NCBI GenBank assembly: GCA_015680685.1
Contig: MNCI01004788.1
Location: forward strand, 320,093 to 384,092
DNA length: 64,000 nt
Direction: 5' to 3'
Origin: Gnetum montanum
Taxonomy: Eukaryota; Streptophyta; Gnetopsida; Gnetales; Gnetaceae
Below, piece after piece: positions 1 through 11,699 of the stretch. The translations under genes and the position numbers were made by a program. Numbering within the stretch: position 1 is the first letter of the stretch; each line of letters begins with the position of its first letter. Under the pieces are notes generated by a model. That model did not search any database, was not told the DNA's origin, and saw only the letters and a program-made list of their open reading frames with translations.

Positions 1-1285
1 CCAAATAGTCTGCCATAAGATTCTCTGCTCTATTTACATGCTCTATTTGGCAATATTGAAACTACTCTAACATCTTAGAAGCAAGTTACTTATAAGGTCT
101 TAAGAATGAGCTCTTTACAACACAGTTACCTTTTACTTGTTCACAGACTAATCTTGAGTCTCCTTTTATAGTGATTTCTTTGATCCTTTTATCTAGAGCT
201 ATTCTCATACCAATGCATAAAGCTTCATACTCAGCCCTGTTGTTAGTACAAGGAAAAGATAGATGAATTGCCTTGAGAATTTCAGGTGTACCATTCTTGA
301 ATATAACTATTCCGACTCCTACACCTTTTGAATTACATGAACAGTCAAAGTATAACTCCCATTTATCTTCTTGCTTTGATTGTTCTTTTTCAGGACTATA
401 ACTTTCTTGGAGTGTACAAATTTTGTTTTCAACACCTCCTGTTTCTACTATTTTACTTCTTCCATTTGAAGTAATGTTATCTATCATCATAGGTTCACTA
501 TAGATGTATATTTGATTTGGTTCTCCTTTCCAAGGTAACCACATGTGAGAATAATCTGTTGATATATAGCCAGAGAAATTCTTGCTCCAACTTCTACTCA
601 ATAGGAGACTATCTGAATCTGGTATATTTGCCACTTGAATAGTTACTCTACTCCTGATGCAAGGTTCAGAAGCAATTTCCAATAGGACATTTGACAATTG
701 ACCCACAATCTTAACTCTACTTTTATCCACTTGAACAATCTTCTTATTTGACTTTTCAGAAATCAAACCAAGTTTCTTACATATAGTTAATGACATTATA
801 GTAGACGTAGCTCCCGAATCAATCAAACAATTGTGTAAGTATTTATCTTTCAATTTCATTGTCAAAAGAAAAGGAGAAGCTTCCTTATCATAAGAAGTCT
901 TTAATCTCTCATCATTACTAGACACATAACTTAACTCTGATTCTCTAGCTCTCCTTTTGCCTTTAATGAACTCTAAAGCCTTTCTTTACTGATCTCCTAT
1001 TTGAAGCAACTGATAGAGGCTAATATTAGCCTTAACATGTTTAAGGTCTTCAATCAAATCATATTCTCCATCACCAATAAAGCTTGATTTCTTTATCCAT
1101 TTATTAAAAGACTGATTTGGAGTGCTTTGCTCCACTTGATTGTCTTTACCTTTATTCTTATCCTTTCTACTTGGCTCAAAAGCTTTTCTCTTAGTAGATG
1201 GATTAGTAATAACATTTGGGGGTCTAGAAGTAGTTAATCTATCTTTTGATCGGAGATTGTATCCATTTTCCTCATTGTTATTACA
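1..1285 (-). pseudogene. Protease fused to archaeal-type RNase H, element A (partial, runs off window)
   Basis: Continues the gag frame. After a linker with a YNLRSKDRL segment comes a retroviral-type aspartic protease (about 850-550) with active-site motif LIDSGATSTIMS, catalytic Asp present. About 80 residues later an RNase H domain begins (about 400 down to 1): YFDCS supplies the first acidic residue, NNRAEYEAL the Glu, KGDSRLV the next Asp, and the C-terminal HVNRAENLMADYL the last Asp, overlapping the window edge. This NNxAEYEAL/GDSxLV pattern is typical of the extra archaeal-type RNase H of Tat elements. No RT or canonical RNase H lies between protease and this domain. Stops at 986-988, 86-88 and 62-64 interrupt an otherwise clean frame. 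Confidence 0.8.
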
Positions 1286-2518
1286 TTACTCATCTGATGA
1301 GATATCTTCTTTAGAACTTGATAGAGAAGAAGTATCACTAGATCCACTGCTTGAAGATTTACTTGCGTAATGAACACTAGATAACTCATTATCAGATTCA
1401 ATATCAAGAAAGTTGGACATAATAAGATCACTTTCATCCTCATCTTCTATTAATTTAGTTTCTTGATGTTTATGCTTTCTACTTTTCCTTTCTTTCTTGA
1501 TATTCTTTTCTTCCTTGATCTTAACTCTTGCCAAAGCTTTTTCAAGCTTCACTATTTTGTTAGACATATCTCTCATTAATTGACCTTTTTCAGATCCTAC
1601 CTTTTCATGTTCTTGTTCTTTCTTAACGTGAGATGGACCTGGTAAAGCTTTGAATTGAGTAAAATTTTGCATAGGAATTATAACTTTTTTTTCTCTTTTT
1701 GGAATTGTGATATTTTCTTCAGGATTCAAATTCAATTGTTTTTCTAACTGTATAGCTTCACTAAAATAGTCATTTAGCGTAGTTAAGTTTGGCGTTCTTC
1801 TTAACTGAATTGAAATGTTGGGGTTGATAGCCTTAAGATAAGTCTCTTTAAGCATTTTGTCTGATGGCTTATATTGTCTTTGAAAGAGCCCACAAATTCA
1901 TTGAAACTTGATGTTGAAATCTCTAATTGACTCTTTAATTCCTTGCTTAGCCTGCATTAGCCCACAATATAGTTGTTGTTGATCTAACTGATTACCAAAC
2001 TGGGCTAAGAAAAGATTCTTCATATCATCCCAACTTGTAATACTATTACTTGGTAAGTTTAAATACCAAATCTGAGCCATTTCCTTTAGATTTGATACAA
2101 ACAACCTACAAGCTTGATCTTCATGTTGTATATTTGCATGAGCTAAAGCTAACTCAAACATGTGAATATATTCTTCAGCTAAATAAGCTTTTCCAGGAAT
2201 GAAAGGCTCAAGCAAATATTTGTAAACTACCTTAGGAATATCATTGTAATTTTGAAATCCTAACGGTGTAACTCTTTGCCAAGGATTTGCCATCCTATTC
2301 CTTTGAAATATTGAACTCTTAGACTTTCTAGATCTTCTCTTACGAATTGACAAACCAGAGATAATGGGTGATCTTCTTGATCTTCTAGTTTTCACTCCAC
2401 TACTTGTTCCCAATTCAGAAAATTTCTTTTCTTCTTCTTTTGATGAAGAATCAGTAATAGAATCTAGAATATCTGTTGAAACTTTGAAACTTTCCAAACT
2501 ATGAAATTTCTTGGTCAT
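1286..2518 (-). pseudogene. gag: Gag of element A (one in-frame stop)
   Basis: Structural capsid/nucleocapsid polyprotein of the retrotransposon; packages element RNA in cytoplasmic particles (family knowledge). It starts at the ATG at 2518, about 90 bases inside the PBS. Residues about 75-206 show the retrotransposon gag core: a WQRVTPLGFQNYNDIP segment, EEYIHMFELALAHANI, a QIWYLNLP motif and a Q-rich turn followed by ESIRDFNIKFQ. A TGA at 1898-1900 interrupts this core; the same frame resumes with LFQRQYKPSD and runs to a TAA at 1286-1288. The distal half is Lys/Glu/Ser-rich, predicted helical and charged, with no CCHC knuckle visible. Both stops fit a single C-to-T change from Arg or Gln codons. 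Confidence 0.85.
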
Positions 2519-2610
2519 GAACTGAAAATAGTAGCTAATTCTTAAGCCTTAAAAATAATTGTTGATGTACTAAAAGTATAAGGCTTATGAACCTAGAGGC
2601 TTAATTTTCA

Positions 2611-2628
2611 GCCCTCCTTCTAGCGCCA
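2611..2628 (-). other. Primer binding site of element A
   Basis: On the minus strand this reads TGGCGCTAGAAGGAGGGC, beginning with the TGG that pairs with a tRNA CCA end, directly downstream of the LTR and upstream of gag. I cannot assign the tRNA from memory. The same 18 bases recur unchanged at 15643-15660 beside the second LTR copy. Confidence 0.7.
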
Positions 2629-4080
2629 AAAGAACTATTGGCGACCGTTTGGGACGCGACCGCCAACGAGTGTCCTCGAACAGGATTTAGGTGCCTGCTG
2701 GTCTCTGGCAACACCAAGGCCCAGATACCTCCAAATAACTCAGTAGTTAATGTGAGTATGTGTGTGTGTTGTTGCGGCGTGCGGTTGTGAGAAATGTGAC
2801 AATTTTGTTGTGTGTAAACTATAAATGACTTACTTTAAGAGATTCAGCTAACTTTGTCAATTACTGTGAGTTATTGAAAGTTTCCTATTTTGTTCAATTA
2901 CCTAGTCTACGCGGTCCTTATAATAACTGCTTGTAACAACTAAAATTTTGCAAAAACATTTGAGCACAACTCCGAAAATCTACTCCTAATTTTCCCCAGA
3001 GAAAGAGGTAGTTCCACAAGAAAACTAGAAATAGAGCAAGATTCAATGGAAATAAGCAGAAAAGAAAAGAAAGCAGATTTGTGTAGACCTCAAATATTTA
3101 AACAAGGTAAAATGACACGAGTAAACACTTCGCAATAAAGCTATCCCAAATTCAATATCTACGAATTGTTCAAACTTCCAAGGCTCAAACAAGCAATATC
3201 TTCAAGACAATCCTATTATGCTACCAAAAATTGCTGCGTAAACTACCACGTACGAGACTCCATTTTGACTAGATAATAGATGTCAACGATTGCATTCAAA
3301 CAGAACCTTTAAAAGACTTGACAATTTCTGATTGAAATACCACGAGAATTCACTTTAAAGATAAAAAGAAGCTATTCTGGTCCCATCAAAATACCAAAGA
3401 TTTTCTGAACCCTCTCGACTACTGAATTGTTCAACGGCGTGACTACAAACAGAGGCTCTCTTACAACAATCCCAATAGCAGTTCCCACACGTTGCACAAT
3501 AACGAAATTTACTACTAAAATGCTCTTAAGGCTTTTAAACACAAGCGCTTCTATGGCAAAATTTTAATAGAAATTTCTATCGGGCAACAAGAACAATAAG
3601 AGCAATCTAAAAATCCCAAAATTACTTGCCAAGGATGATACTATCTAAACCACTAGCTAAGCAATTTAAACAAAACAAAAAATGAAATGCATAACTCACA
3701 GGACCATGACAAAGAGGCTGAAATCTTTATTCTAGCAAGCCATCTTGCAAGCCATCTTCTTTACAAATCTTCCAAGTGTGATGATGATGCTCCCCCCCTT
3801 CTTCTTTTTTTTTCTCCTTGACCCTTGAAGCCTTTTTATAGGGTTCCAAGGTAGGTAGGGAAGTTACATATTTAAAAATATCTTACCTATCTTTTCTCCC
3901 AAGTAACTTAGCCAACCAATAGGAGATTACTTACTAAATATCCTAGCTAACTTTACTCCCAAGTAATTGAGCTATCCAATTATAAAATTACTTGCCCAAC
4001 AAGCTAGGAGATTTTTTATCCAACAAGTTAGGTAAGTTACAACAATTTTGGATGGTTGCAACCACCCAAGAGATAAAAAA
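2629..4080 (-). repeat. 5' LTR of element A (about 1.45 kb)
   Basis: It aligns over its whole length with 15661-17068 in the same orientation; the central 500 bases differ at only a few positions by eye. On the minus strand it contains a TATA box (3831-3841) and, upstream of it at about 3885-4060, a degenerate minisatellite built on a unit like TTACTTGCCCAACAAGTTAG. The exact TG/CA termini are uncertain; the outer end is placed where the two copies diverge. Confidence 0.8.
3831..3841 (-). promoter_or_regulatory. TATA box in the LTR of element A
   Basis: Minus strand reads CTATAAAAAGG. It is conserved in the second LTR copy at 16879-16889 and lies downstream of the U3 minisatellite, as expected for the LTR promoter. 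Confidence 0.6.
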
Positions 4081-5640
4081 GACTAAAATTTAGTTACAAG
4101 TATTATAGTTATAAATTAAAGGGATAATAGCCATATGTTCCTTTCATAAGATATTGCATGAATATCTCATAATTGTTCTATTTTTTTTCTTTTTAAATCA
4201 TAAAAAAAAATTTATTTCATGTAGTGATGGGGTAATAACCATGAATTTGATATATGGGCTGATATGTATAATGCATAAGTGGAGATGTAATTCATATGTT
4301 AATTTGTAGCATTCCTAATGTGATCTAATTTAATTTTATCGGGAAATTACTTGTAAGTCTTGTTTATCTAAATATTTGGTTAAAGATTAGAACTTAAGCT
4401 AGCCTAATTTAATTTAAATTCCTAAATGTTCCTAAGCTATAATGATTTTATAAAAATCTAATTTAATCTTCCCCCATTTGGAAGTAGCGATGGTTAACTT
4501 TATACACTTCAAAATTCAGAAAACTAGAAATACGAGCCCGAAGGTGAAGCCATCGATCCTGCAACCGATTTCTTGATTGAAGACGTTCTAGCAACTACCT
4601 CCACGGGAGAATACCCTGCCGCCGGATTAGGAAACGTCACCATGTGTTCTGTCTGGATCAGCAACTGTCATAACCTCTGGAAAATGCTTGCAATTTTGAT
4701 ATCAAGGTTCGAAGATTTTGGTTCTGCACTTTCGGTTATCCTCCGGTTGCGGTGGCCTATGCTTAAATCGGCAAGCAAAAGGCAATGATTCCAAAGGCCA
4801 GATTGTTTTGATGCACGCGGTAGATGCAACAAAATCAGCAGCAACAATGGTGGTCTTGAATGGTTCTTGGTGTTAAGGGTTTCGGGTCTCTGCACAGCGC
4901 CTATTTTAAATTTCCATTAGTTGAAGCCATGAAACTGTTCGACAATCGGCAATACTGCAGGGATAGGGCTTTCAGCTTTTGATATTTTTTTTATTCAAAA
5001 TATATCTGTGATCGCACCCATTTTTGCTTCTTTCTTCTGGTGTTGAGCTGAGTAAAATTTTTTTTTTGGGGTAAACTGCTCATTTTTCCTTTCTGCAAAT
5101 GTATGTGCAGATGCCGTTTTAGTTGCCCCTTTTTGCTTGAGTACGCCAGTCCTCCGCTGTCTCTGTTTCCTTCATGTGCGCTTGCCTTCGGATCTGATTC
5201 TTATGTCGAATTTTTCACATTATTCAAGTTTGAAGATTGGTTCGTTCCTACTCCAGCGGTGGCCATTATTTTTCCTATTTTCCTTAATCGTGTTTTTCTT
5301 ACCTCCTCCATGTGTAGGGCTTTTTTTTTTATTACGAAGGCCAATCCAATTCTTTGAACCTGACCCTTGTTAATCTGATTTTGAATAATTCGATAATGAA
5401 TTTTCAACATTAACAGGGAGTATATCCTTTAACAGCAAAGAATCCCATCCTTAGTCTTTCTATTTTAATTCCATATAACTTAACCACCAAACACTTCAAC
5501 ATATTTTCTTGCTTCCTATCAACTCACCATACTAAACTTCAATTTTATGCCCAAGAATTGTGCTATCTTTGAAAAAAATATTCCATCTGTTCCATGTAAT
5601 GGCTAAATGTGCCAACATTTTTGATGTGGTTTTGGCATGT
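4081..5640. other. Unassigned; GC-richer island at about 4490-4930, no gene recognised
   Basis: No coding feature could be supported. The first 400 bases are AT-rich. Bases 4490-4930 are clearly richer in G+C and CpG than the surroundings and hold a 71-codon plus-strand ORF (4573-4788), but no frame resembles a protein I know. T-rich tracts follow. The motif at 5588-5616 recurs at 18987-19015 beside another GC-richer island. It could be remnants of a host gene or an unrelated repeat. Confidence 0.3.
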
Positions 5641-8254
5641 AAATGTGTAGTGCGTATGATAAGGATCTTGTAGGTTCAAATGGATGTTAATTTGGAGTCC
5701 TGGTATGTTTATTACACATGATTAAAGTTTATAGCATTAGTTGTGGAGGAAAAAAATAAGAATAGCTTATGAAAATTGTTCATTAAAAAAAAGAATAAAT
5801 AATTTAAAAGAACAAAAAGAGAAAGTGAAATAACGTCACATGAAAAATGCACATCATTGGTTTTTGTTTGCTTTATACAAATCATAGAGTGCAAGTATAG
5901 GTTTTATGTTTGTTTTTTTAATTTTTACCCACTGCCTCACCATCACTTGCCATAGAAATTGGATTTTGGATTTTTATTTTTTTCTGTTTGTATTAATAGA
6001 ACTGCATAGGATCTTTTTTGTTTATTTTTCTTTCTTCTCTATTCTTTTGTTTCACATTTCTATGAATTTTGAGCTTTGTGGATAGTTTTTACTTACTCTA
6101 AACTTGGATTTGGGATTGTTGTAGCCATACCTACATGGGTGTAAAACTTGTTAGGAGTAAAATGGAGTCCTACCAGATTTTTGAGGGCCTTCTACTTGTT
6201 TTTTCCTTTCTACCCAACAATTGTAATTGGTGGGTTGTCTTTATCTTTTCCCTATATTTTTTTGTTGAATTAGTGTATATGATTATACAATGTGGGCATG
6301 TGAGGCAGATAGCTCAAAGATTAAACCTAGACTTGTTATTTTGTCTATTTCTTGACATTGTTAATTTTGGTTACGAATTGTGTATTAACATATATGCAAT
6401 GTATGGTATGATGTGGACTTGTAGAATATGATATGTAATGTTGATGAGACTCATATGATTGAAATATGATATCTGTGAGGTTTATTGAGGCGTGAGTGTT
6501 TTTTGGAGTTCGAATCCTTCCTGGTGGTATTTAAATATTCTTTAACTATTATTTTATTAATCACACTTTGAACGCATATAGCTTTGCTTCCAAGAGTCTG
6601 ATTTAGGTAAAATTAGTGTTGTTGGGATCATTTTGTAAAGTACTTTCTAATTGTGGAATTATATTTCTCTTTGGGTGTATATCATTTTGAAGATTATTAT
6701 AGTGGTCATTTGTATGGAAGTACATGTTGTTCAAGAAATATGGTATTGTCTTATCATATTGAAGTATTTATGTTTTTTTGTCAAATTTTGGTATTGTTTT
6801 CATGAAATGACTATAACTATTAGGGATGGATATGTGTGATTATGTTTATTTAAGTGTGTTGTGATTATGACATGTGTTGGCTTAAGCTAGCCAAAATGTG
6901 TACATGATGCTTGTGATTGTCATTGGCCAGTGGTGCTAGTATGAGGCTATGGATCGGTTGGTGATGAGGCACCCTAGAGGTAGCATGGATTGACCTCCCA
7001 CTATGATGCATTGACAAGGCTCCTATCTCAGGCCTCATCCTGAGAGTGGAAGAGTGTAGGTGTGTTTGTCCTTATGGCTAATACATGGTATAGGTGTGTT
7101 TGTTGCTATTTCTAGTCGTTAGGAAGGCTAGTAGTTGTGGGTCACAGGTTGATGGACCCTAGAACTAGTTGGATAAATAAAAGACTAATAAAAGACCTGC
7201 AAGCAATGGGTGTTATGAGTATTCATGGAAACGTTTCACATGCTACATAGAGCATAGATATGCTAGTGACTACATGGGCTATGTATATGATAGTATCGGT
7301 TTGTGAGTTATATTTTTGATAATGTGTGTTCTAAGTGAATTATATTTGTGTGGATCATGGATTGTTTAATGGTATATTATGGGTATGATGACATGGGCAT
7401 GGTAGATGATGTCATACCATGGCTTTATCTATGATTGTATGATAGTATGTTAGCATTATGGGTGATATGGTGTGTGTGTGTTATTTTGAGCATGCGTAAG
7501 ACTAACAATTGTTGTAGGTTACTTTGTATCCCACTCCTCTCTTCTAGTACAGCACTTGTCGACCATCTAGCAAGGGAACTGTAAAGCCTTCTCATTGAGT
7601 TGTGTATTGACTTTATTTAAATTACAGGTGAAAGGTGTATGAGCCTAGATAAGCATGGAGAGGTTCAAATTATAGCTCAAATAGAAAATATAGGATTTAT
7701 TTATAATAAAAAATGAAAAATAAATACATAATAGCCTTATAGTATCTTTAATGAGGAAAACCTATCTAGTTGGAAGCCCATTGTTCCTTTTAGCCCTAAT
7801 TGACATACCCACAAAAAATATGAAATTAACACTTCACTGACATACTAACAAGCAATGTATTTCCATGCATACATCTATAATTGGGAATATGATGAAAACA
7901 TTTAAGGAAATATATCAAATAATACATTTCATTTACTCTTCTTTTAGAAAAATGTATTCCTCTCCATAATTGAGAACAAGTGCTACCACCACTAGCATTC
8001 CACCTGATAAGTTGTGATGATGAATTCAAACTCTTGAATAGAATTTCCAATGCTTTAACTATAGAAAAGAATCCTAAAAAATGAAAAGATTGAATTAGGA
8101 AAAAAGTGAAGAATGAGGGGTTAATAAGAAAAATTAATGTATAGAAATAAACATAATATTTCCTCTATCAACAGGTAGAATGATATAAAAGGAGGGTTAG
8201 CTTTATGTTGGTAGTTGGCTATAAAACCCTACTAAATCTCATCGATGAGTTTTT
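5641..8254. other. Unassigned TG-rich stretch, possibly an old LTR
   Basis: From about 6100 to 7600 the plus strand is strongly T+G biased, with phrases such as ATGATTATG, like LTRs of some plant gypsy elements. No second copy, PBS, tract or coding region was found, so the LTR idea stays open. Short ORFs here (for example 6135-6431) are low-complexity and look spurious. Confidence 0.25.
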
Positions 8255-8354
8255 TCTAGATCTAATTCTTCATAGAGGGGAATGGAAAAAAAGAACTTAT
8301 GCAAGTGACCTTATTTTGTTTAGACAAGACTAGGATGATGATAATGATGATGTT
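8255..8354 (+). mobile_element. 3' end of an RTE-type LINE (fragment)
   Basis: The segment GGGAATGGAAAAAAAGAAC followed by ACTTATGCAAG and a GATGATG-type tail matches, position for position, the end of the RTE copy at 59060-59157. Only the last coding residues and the short tail remain. The tail is the simple-repeat end expected of RTE-type elements. Confidence 0.55.
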
Positions 8355-8764
8355 GGTTTATATGTTGTTTTGTTTGTTCTTTTATAAATATTTTTTTTAA
8401 AAAACCAGCCACCATAGATTAAGATCTTAGTTTGATTTAAACCAAAAAAATCATGGATTTTATTTATAATATCCATATTCCTTAACATTCTATCTATTCT
8501 CAAAGTATTAAAATTATCAATGCTACCAATATTGAAATTTTATAGGTAATACATCTTAAATAAAGATTAACAACATACTTGAATTCAAACTCATCATTCA
8601 ACCAAGTTAATTTAAAATTTTGTAACATAAAGATTCATTTTTTTGCAACTATGCCATTGTTGCTTTGGGACATTAAATGTGGACTAACCATTGCTATTCT
8701 TATTGTTTCATTCTACGAATAGCTAGTTGTACATATTTGCTAGTTCTATATTAGGAAATTTATT
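8355..8764. other. AT-rich spacer, nothing recognised
   Basis: Short stretch between the RTE tail and element B; no coding or repeat feature is visible. Confidence 0.4.
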
Positions 8765-8769
8765 AAAAT

Positions 8770-9689
8770 TGATGAGCAGCAAGGTACCTCCTACACCTAA
8801 CCATACGAATCACAAGCATTCATGCATGATCTTGTTGAATTCCATGGACGGAAATAGTTGTGGCATCTAGATCATTATGCCTTAATCACAGTTCGTTGTC
8901 TTCCCACTTGGACTAGTGGTAGCTTTGTCATGTATGGTTTAGTCTAGAGTGAGGCATATGATTCTTGATGTTGTTTCAGCCTTGTGCTACTCCCAACGAT
9001 AATAAAGAAATCAATTACTTAATATAATAACAACATAAAGATAAAGAATAAACTAGCCTACGGGTGATGAGTGTCCATTCCCAGCTTGTTGTACATGTCC
9101 TGAACCCACGTATCCATTATTGGGATTACCAAGCGCTATGCTACAAGGTGAACCAAGCAATAACATTGTTGGGATTACCAAGTGAATGCATGTTTATGCT
9201 CAAAACTAGTCATGCTCATTCTACCAATTCAATAACATGCATGGAAACATAAATATTAACTAAGTACATGGAATATAAATTGCATTAAAAGTAAATTTAA
9301 TTTAAGTCAAAGTGCTACAATGAATAAGAATCAATCTTGATCTTATTATCATTCATAAAATATGTCTAGGTACATTGCTACTCAAATAAGACATCATACA
9401 ACTAACTCAGATCCACACTGTGAGCACTCACTAATTGTTCTCTAAGATTACAGAATAAAACTACAAGAGTTTGGCTACTCTACTGATAAAAGAATGGCTA
9501 GAGCACACATATTTATAGGCAAAAATGACACTATGTCGATGAGACCACGTTGACACAATAGACTATGTTAATGAGGCCATGTCGATGGGGCCTAGTCAAT
9601 GCAATAGACCACGTCAATAGGGCTAAGATATTAGAATTGATAAAAAATTAATGTTTTTTCAAATATCTTAGCTAATTGATGATTCATCA
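8770..9689 (-). repeat. 3' LTR of element B
   Basis: Begins TGATGAG and ends TTCATCA on the plus strand, giving 6-base inverted termini. It aligns with 14738-15630 throughout. A TATA box lies at about 9509-9520 (minus strand GCCTATAAATAT). On the U3 side, 9530-9630, is a cluster of degenerate repeats like GTCGATGGGGCC and GTCAATG, the CATCGATG flavour of this LTR family. Confidence 0.85.
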
Positions 9690-9700
9690 TACCCCCATGA
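9690..9700 (-). other. Polypurine tract of element B
   Basis: Minus strand reads TCATGGGGGTA immediately before the LTR start TGATGAA. The same GGGGGTA precedes the 3' LTRs of D (30532-30540) and H (32348-32358), the position where plus-strand DNA synthesis is primed. Confidence 0.7.
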
Positions 9701-10639
9701 TTGGATAAAAACTCATCCTTGAGTTAATAGGATAGGATCACACTTTACAAAAAATTAGAAATGATGGGATTATTGACTAATGCTAACTACTAACTAACTC
9801 GAACTGCCACATTATATAATTTTATTCAAGTGGATGCATATAATATGATAGAGTGACAAAAAGACTGAACAAACTTTGAAGATTACAAAAGTTGTAGAGG
9901 TCTTCAAGAATCCACTGAAGATGATTCTTCTTGTTGCTACTAGTGGTGGAAAACTTCCAACCTTAATTGTTATGTTGATGCTTCTCTAGTTATTTGGAAC
10001 GTTCTTAAAGGATGGACTGAATTTTTTTCTCATTGTCCCATGGAAACAGGTGATGCTTGAGTTACTATATTCTATGTGCTACAATTTGTTCATGGGCATA
10101 TCCTCCATTGTTCCCCTTTTAGCTTCATTTTCGTGCCTAGAAAAAGACCTTCTTCCTTAGGAATTTCTTTAGCATCACTTGTAGTCACCAAAGGATAAAC
10201 ATTAGTTTTGGTAAATTTTAATTAATAATTAACCCTTTTCAGATCCCTTAGTTTTCATTTAAGCATAAGTTGATGATAGCATACTATGACCAAGGTTATG
10301 AGGCAACTAAAATCATCAAGCTATGCACATTAGTTTGATCAATTACTATTAGTTATCATGATGTTCAAAAATAGGATGTTAGAAAAATTTCAAAATTTCA
10401 AAGTGGACATCCCTAGCTGCCATGAGTAATAAGTGTACCTTCGGAAGCACACAAGTTTTCAAACAATTAAAACCAAAGGTTTGATTTAGAAGATGGCCAA
10501 GAAATATTGAACTTGAAGGATATTTTAATCAAAAAATAGAAAAATCTAAAAAGTAATTGAAAGTGATGAGAAGTAATCCAAAAATTATGCATAAATTCAG
10601 AGAAACTATCATTGATGTTCTAAAAGATGTGAAGGTTAG
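9701..10639. other. 3' internal region of element B without ORF3
   Basis: The first 60 bases match the tract-proximal segment of G, H and F. The rest has no recognisable coding sequence; the third ORF found here in G, H and F is absent. Confidence 0.4.
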
Positions 10640-11640
10640 TTCAAAGCCATGATTAATAAAAGTTATGCCAATGGGTCCTTCCCAAAGTAGGCTCCTACCA
10701 TAATGCCCTTTCATAACCACTTCTATAGATATTCATGGGCATCCAAAAAATTAAATGTAGACCATGACTTCATTCAAACAACATACACCTACTATGGTTG
10801 GGATGTTGTACTATACTACATGAAACCAAAAGGCTCATAATCACATGCAGCAATGAGTTGAATAATGGGAGGAGAAGGAATTGCAAAGATATGGATGTAA
10901 GGTACTTGACCATGTCCACAATAGGATCTTTTGAAAAATGTTATTAAAATGATCAACATACCTATTTGTCCAAGTTCAGACCAAGTCCATATCATAATTA
11001 GTAACATTGCATTGATGTGTTTCTTCTTGTCAACTACAATGAGTCCACAACCACCTCCAAGAATAATCATCACTCCAAAAAGAGAAGAAGGAAGAAAGGA
11101 CCTTAGTTACAGGGGCACCTTCAGATATGGATAACATGTCATTCCAACCCCATAACCAATGCTTGTAGGCCATTATTGTGTCTAAGGAGTGTGATTTAAA
11201 TTCCAATTATTATTATAGTTATTTCTTTTTTCCCCTTTTTTATTTTTATTTTTTTTAATATATGGGAACCACACCATGCAAAGAATTTTAGCTTTCTATT
11301 ATTGGTCGATGAAGGAGTGATGATACATTCCAAGAGGAGTCATAAACCACATGAAGGAAGACAAAAAGAAAACCCAACAAGTTCCCTTGAGGTCACACCC
11401 TTACCATTTCCATTTGGTCATTTTGTATTTCTTCAAGGTAAAATGATCATTGATTAATTTTAGTTTCATCAAAGAAGAACCAAATTATTTCCATGAAAAA
11501 GACCTTTTATTCAGAGAATTGGAGGGATGAATGAGGTGGTCTCACTGCTTTACATACTTACTTACCTAATCATCTTGATAGTATAGCACAAAAACCCAAC
11601 ACATAGTGTTGACTTCTACATCATGACTTGGCAATATTAT
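10640..11640 (-). other. Conserved post-integrase block, element B copy
   Basis: Matches G 38480-39310 and H 43890-44870, and in part D 28900-29830. A core on the minus strand, CTACTTTGGGAAGGACCCA (near 10672-10691), is the best conserved piece. All copies are riddled with stops in every frame, so it is probably not coding. It lies between the integrase end and the ORF3 module or 3' LTR. Confidence 0.55.
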
Positions 11641-11699
11641 CAGCAAAAGAATAAAAGACATTCATAAAAAATAAATAAAGTGAGTCAAGAAAAGAAAAA

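Larger units (their letters stand above)
1..4080 (-). mobile_element. Element A: Tat-like Ty3/gypsy LTR retrotransposon, left part outside window
   Basis: Reading the minus strand from 4080 downward gives a long LTR, a PBS, a short leader, gag from 2518, then protease and RNase H, leaving the window at base 1. Gag, protease and RNase H share one frame, interrupted by stops at 1898-1900, 1286-1288, 986-988, 86-88 and 62-64. The archaeal-type RNase H and the PBS suggest the Tat branch of the Athila/Tat group (family knowledge). The LTR is very similar to the copy at 15643-17068. The RT-RNaseH, integrase and second LTR, if present, lie to the left. Confidence 0.85.

Noticed and set aside
5103-5373. 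Overlapping plus-strand ORFs of 84 and 78 codons
   Set aside because: Two frames over one T/C-rich stretch, no domain, likely chance.
6135-6431. 98-codon plus ORF with Phe/Leu/Val runs
   Set aside because: T-rich low-complexity sequence produces such frames; no family match and no neighbours.
6100-7600. Possible solo LTR
   Set aside because: TG-rich composition fits, but no termini, target duplication or second copy in the window.
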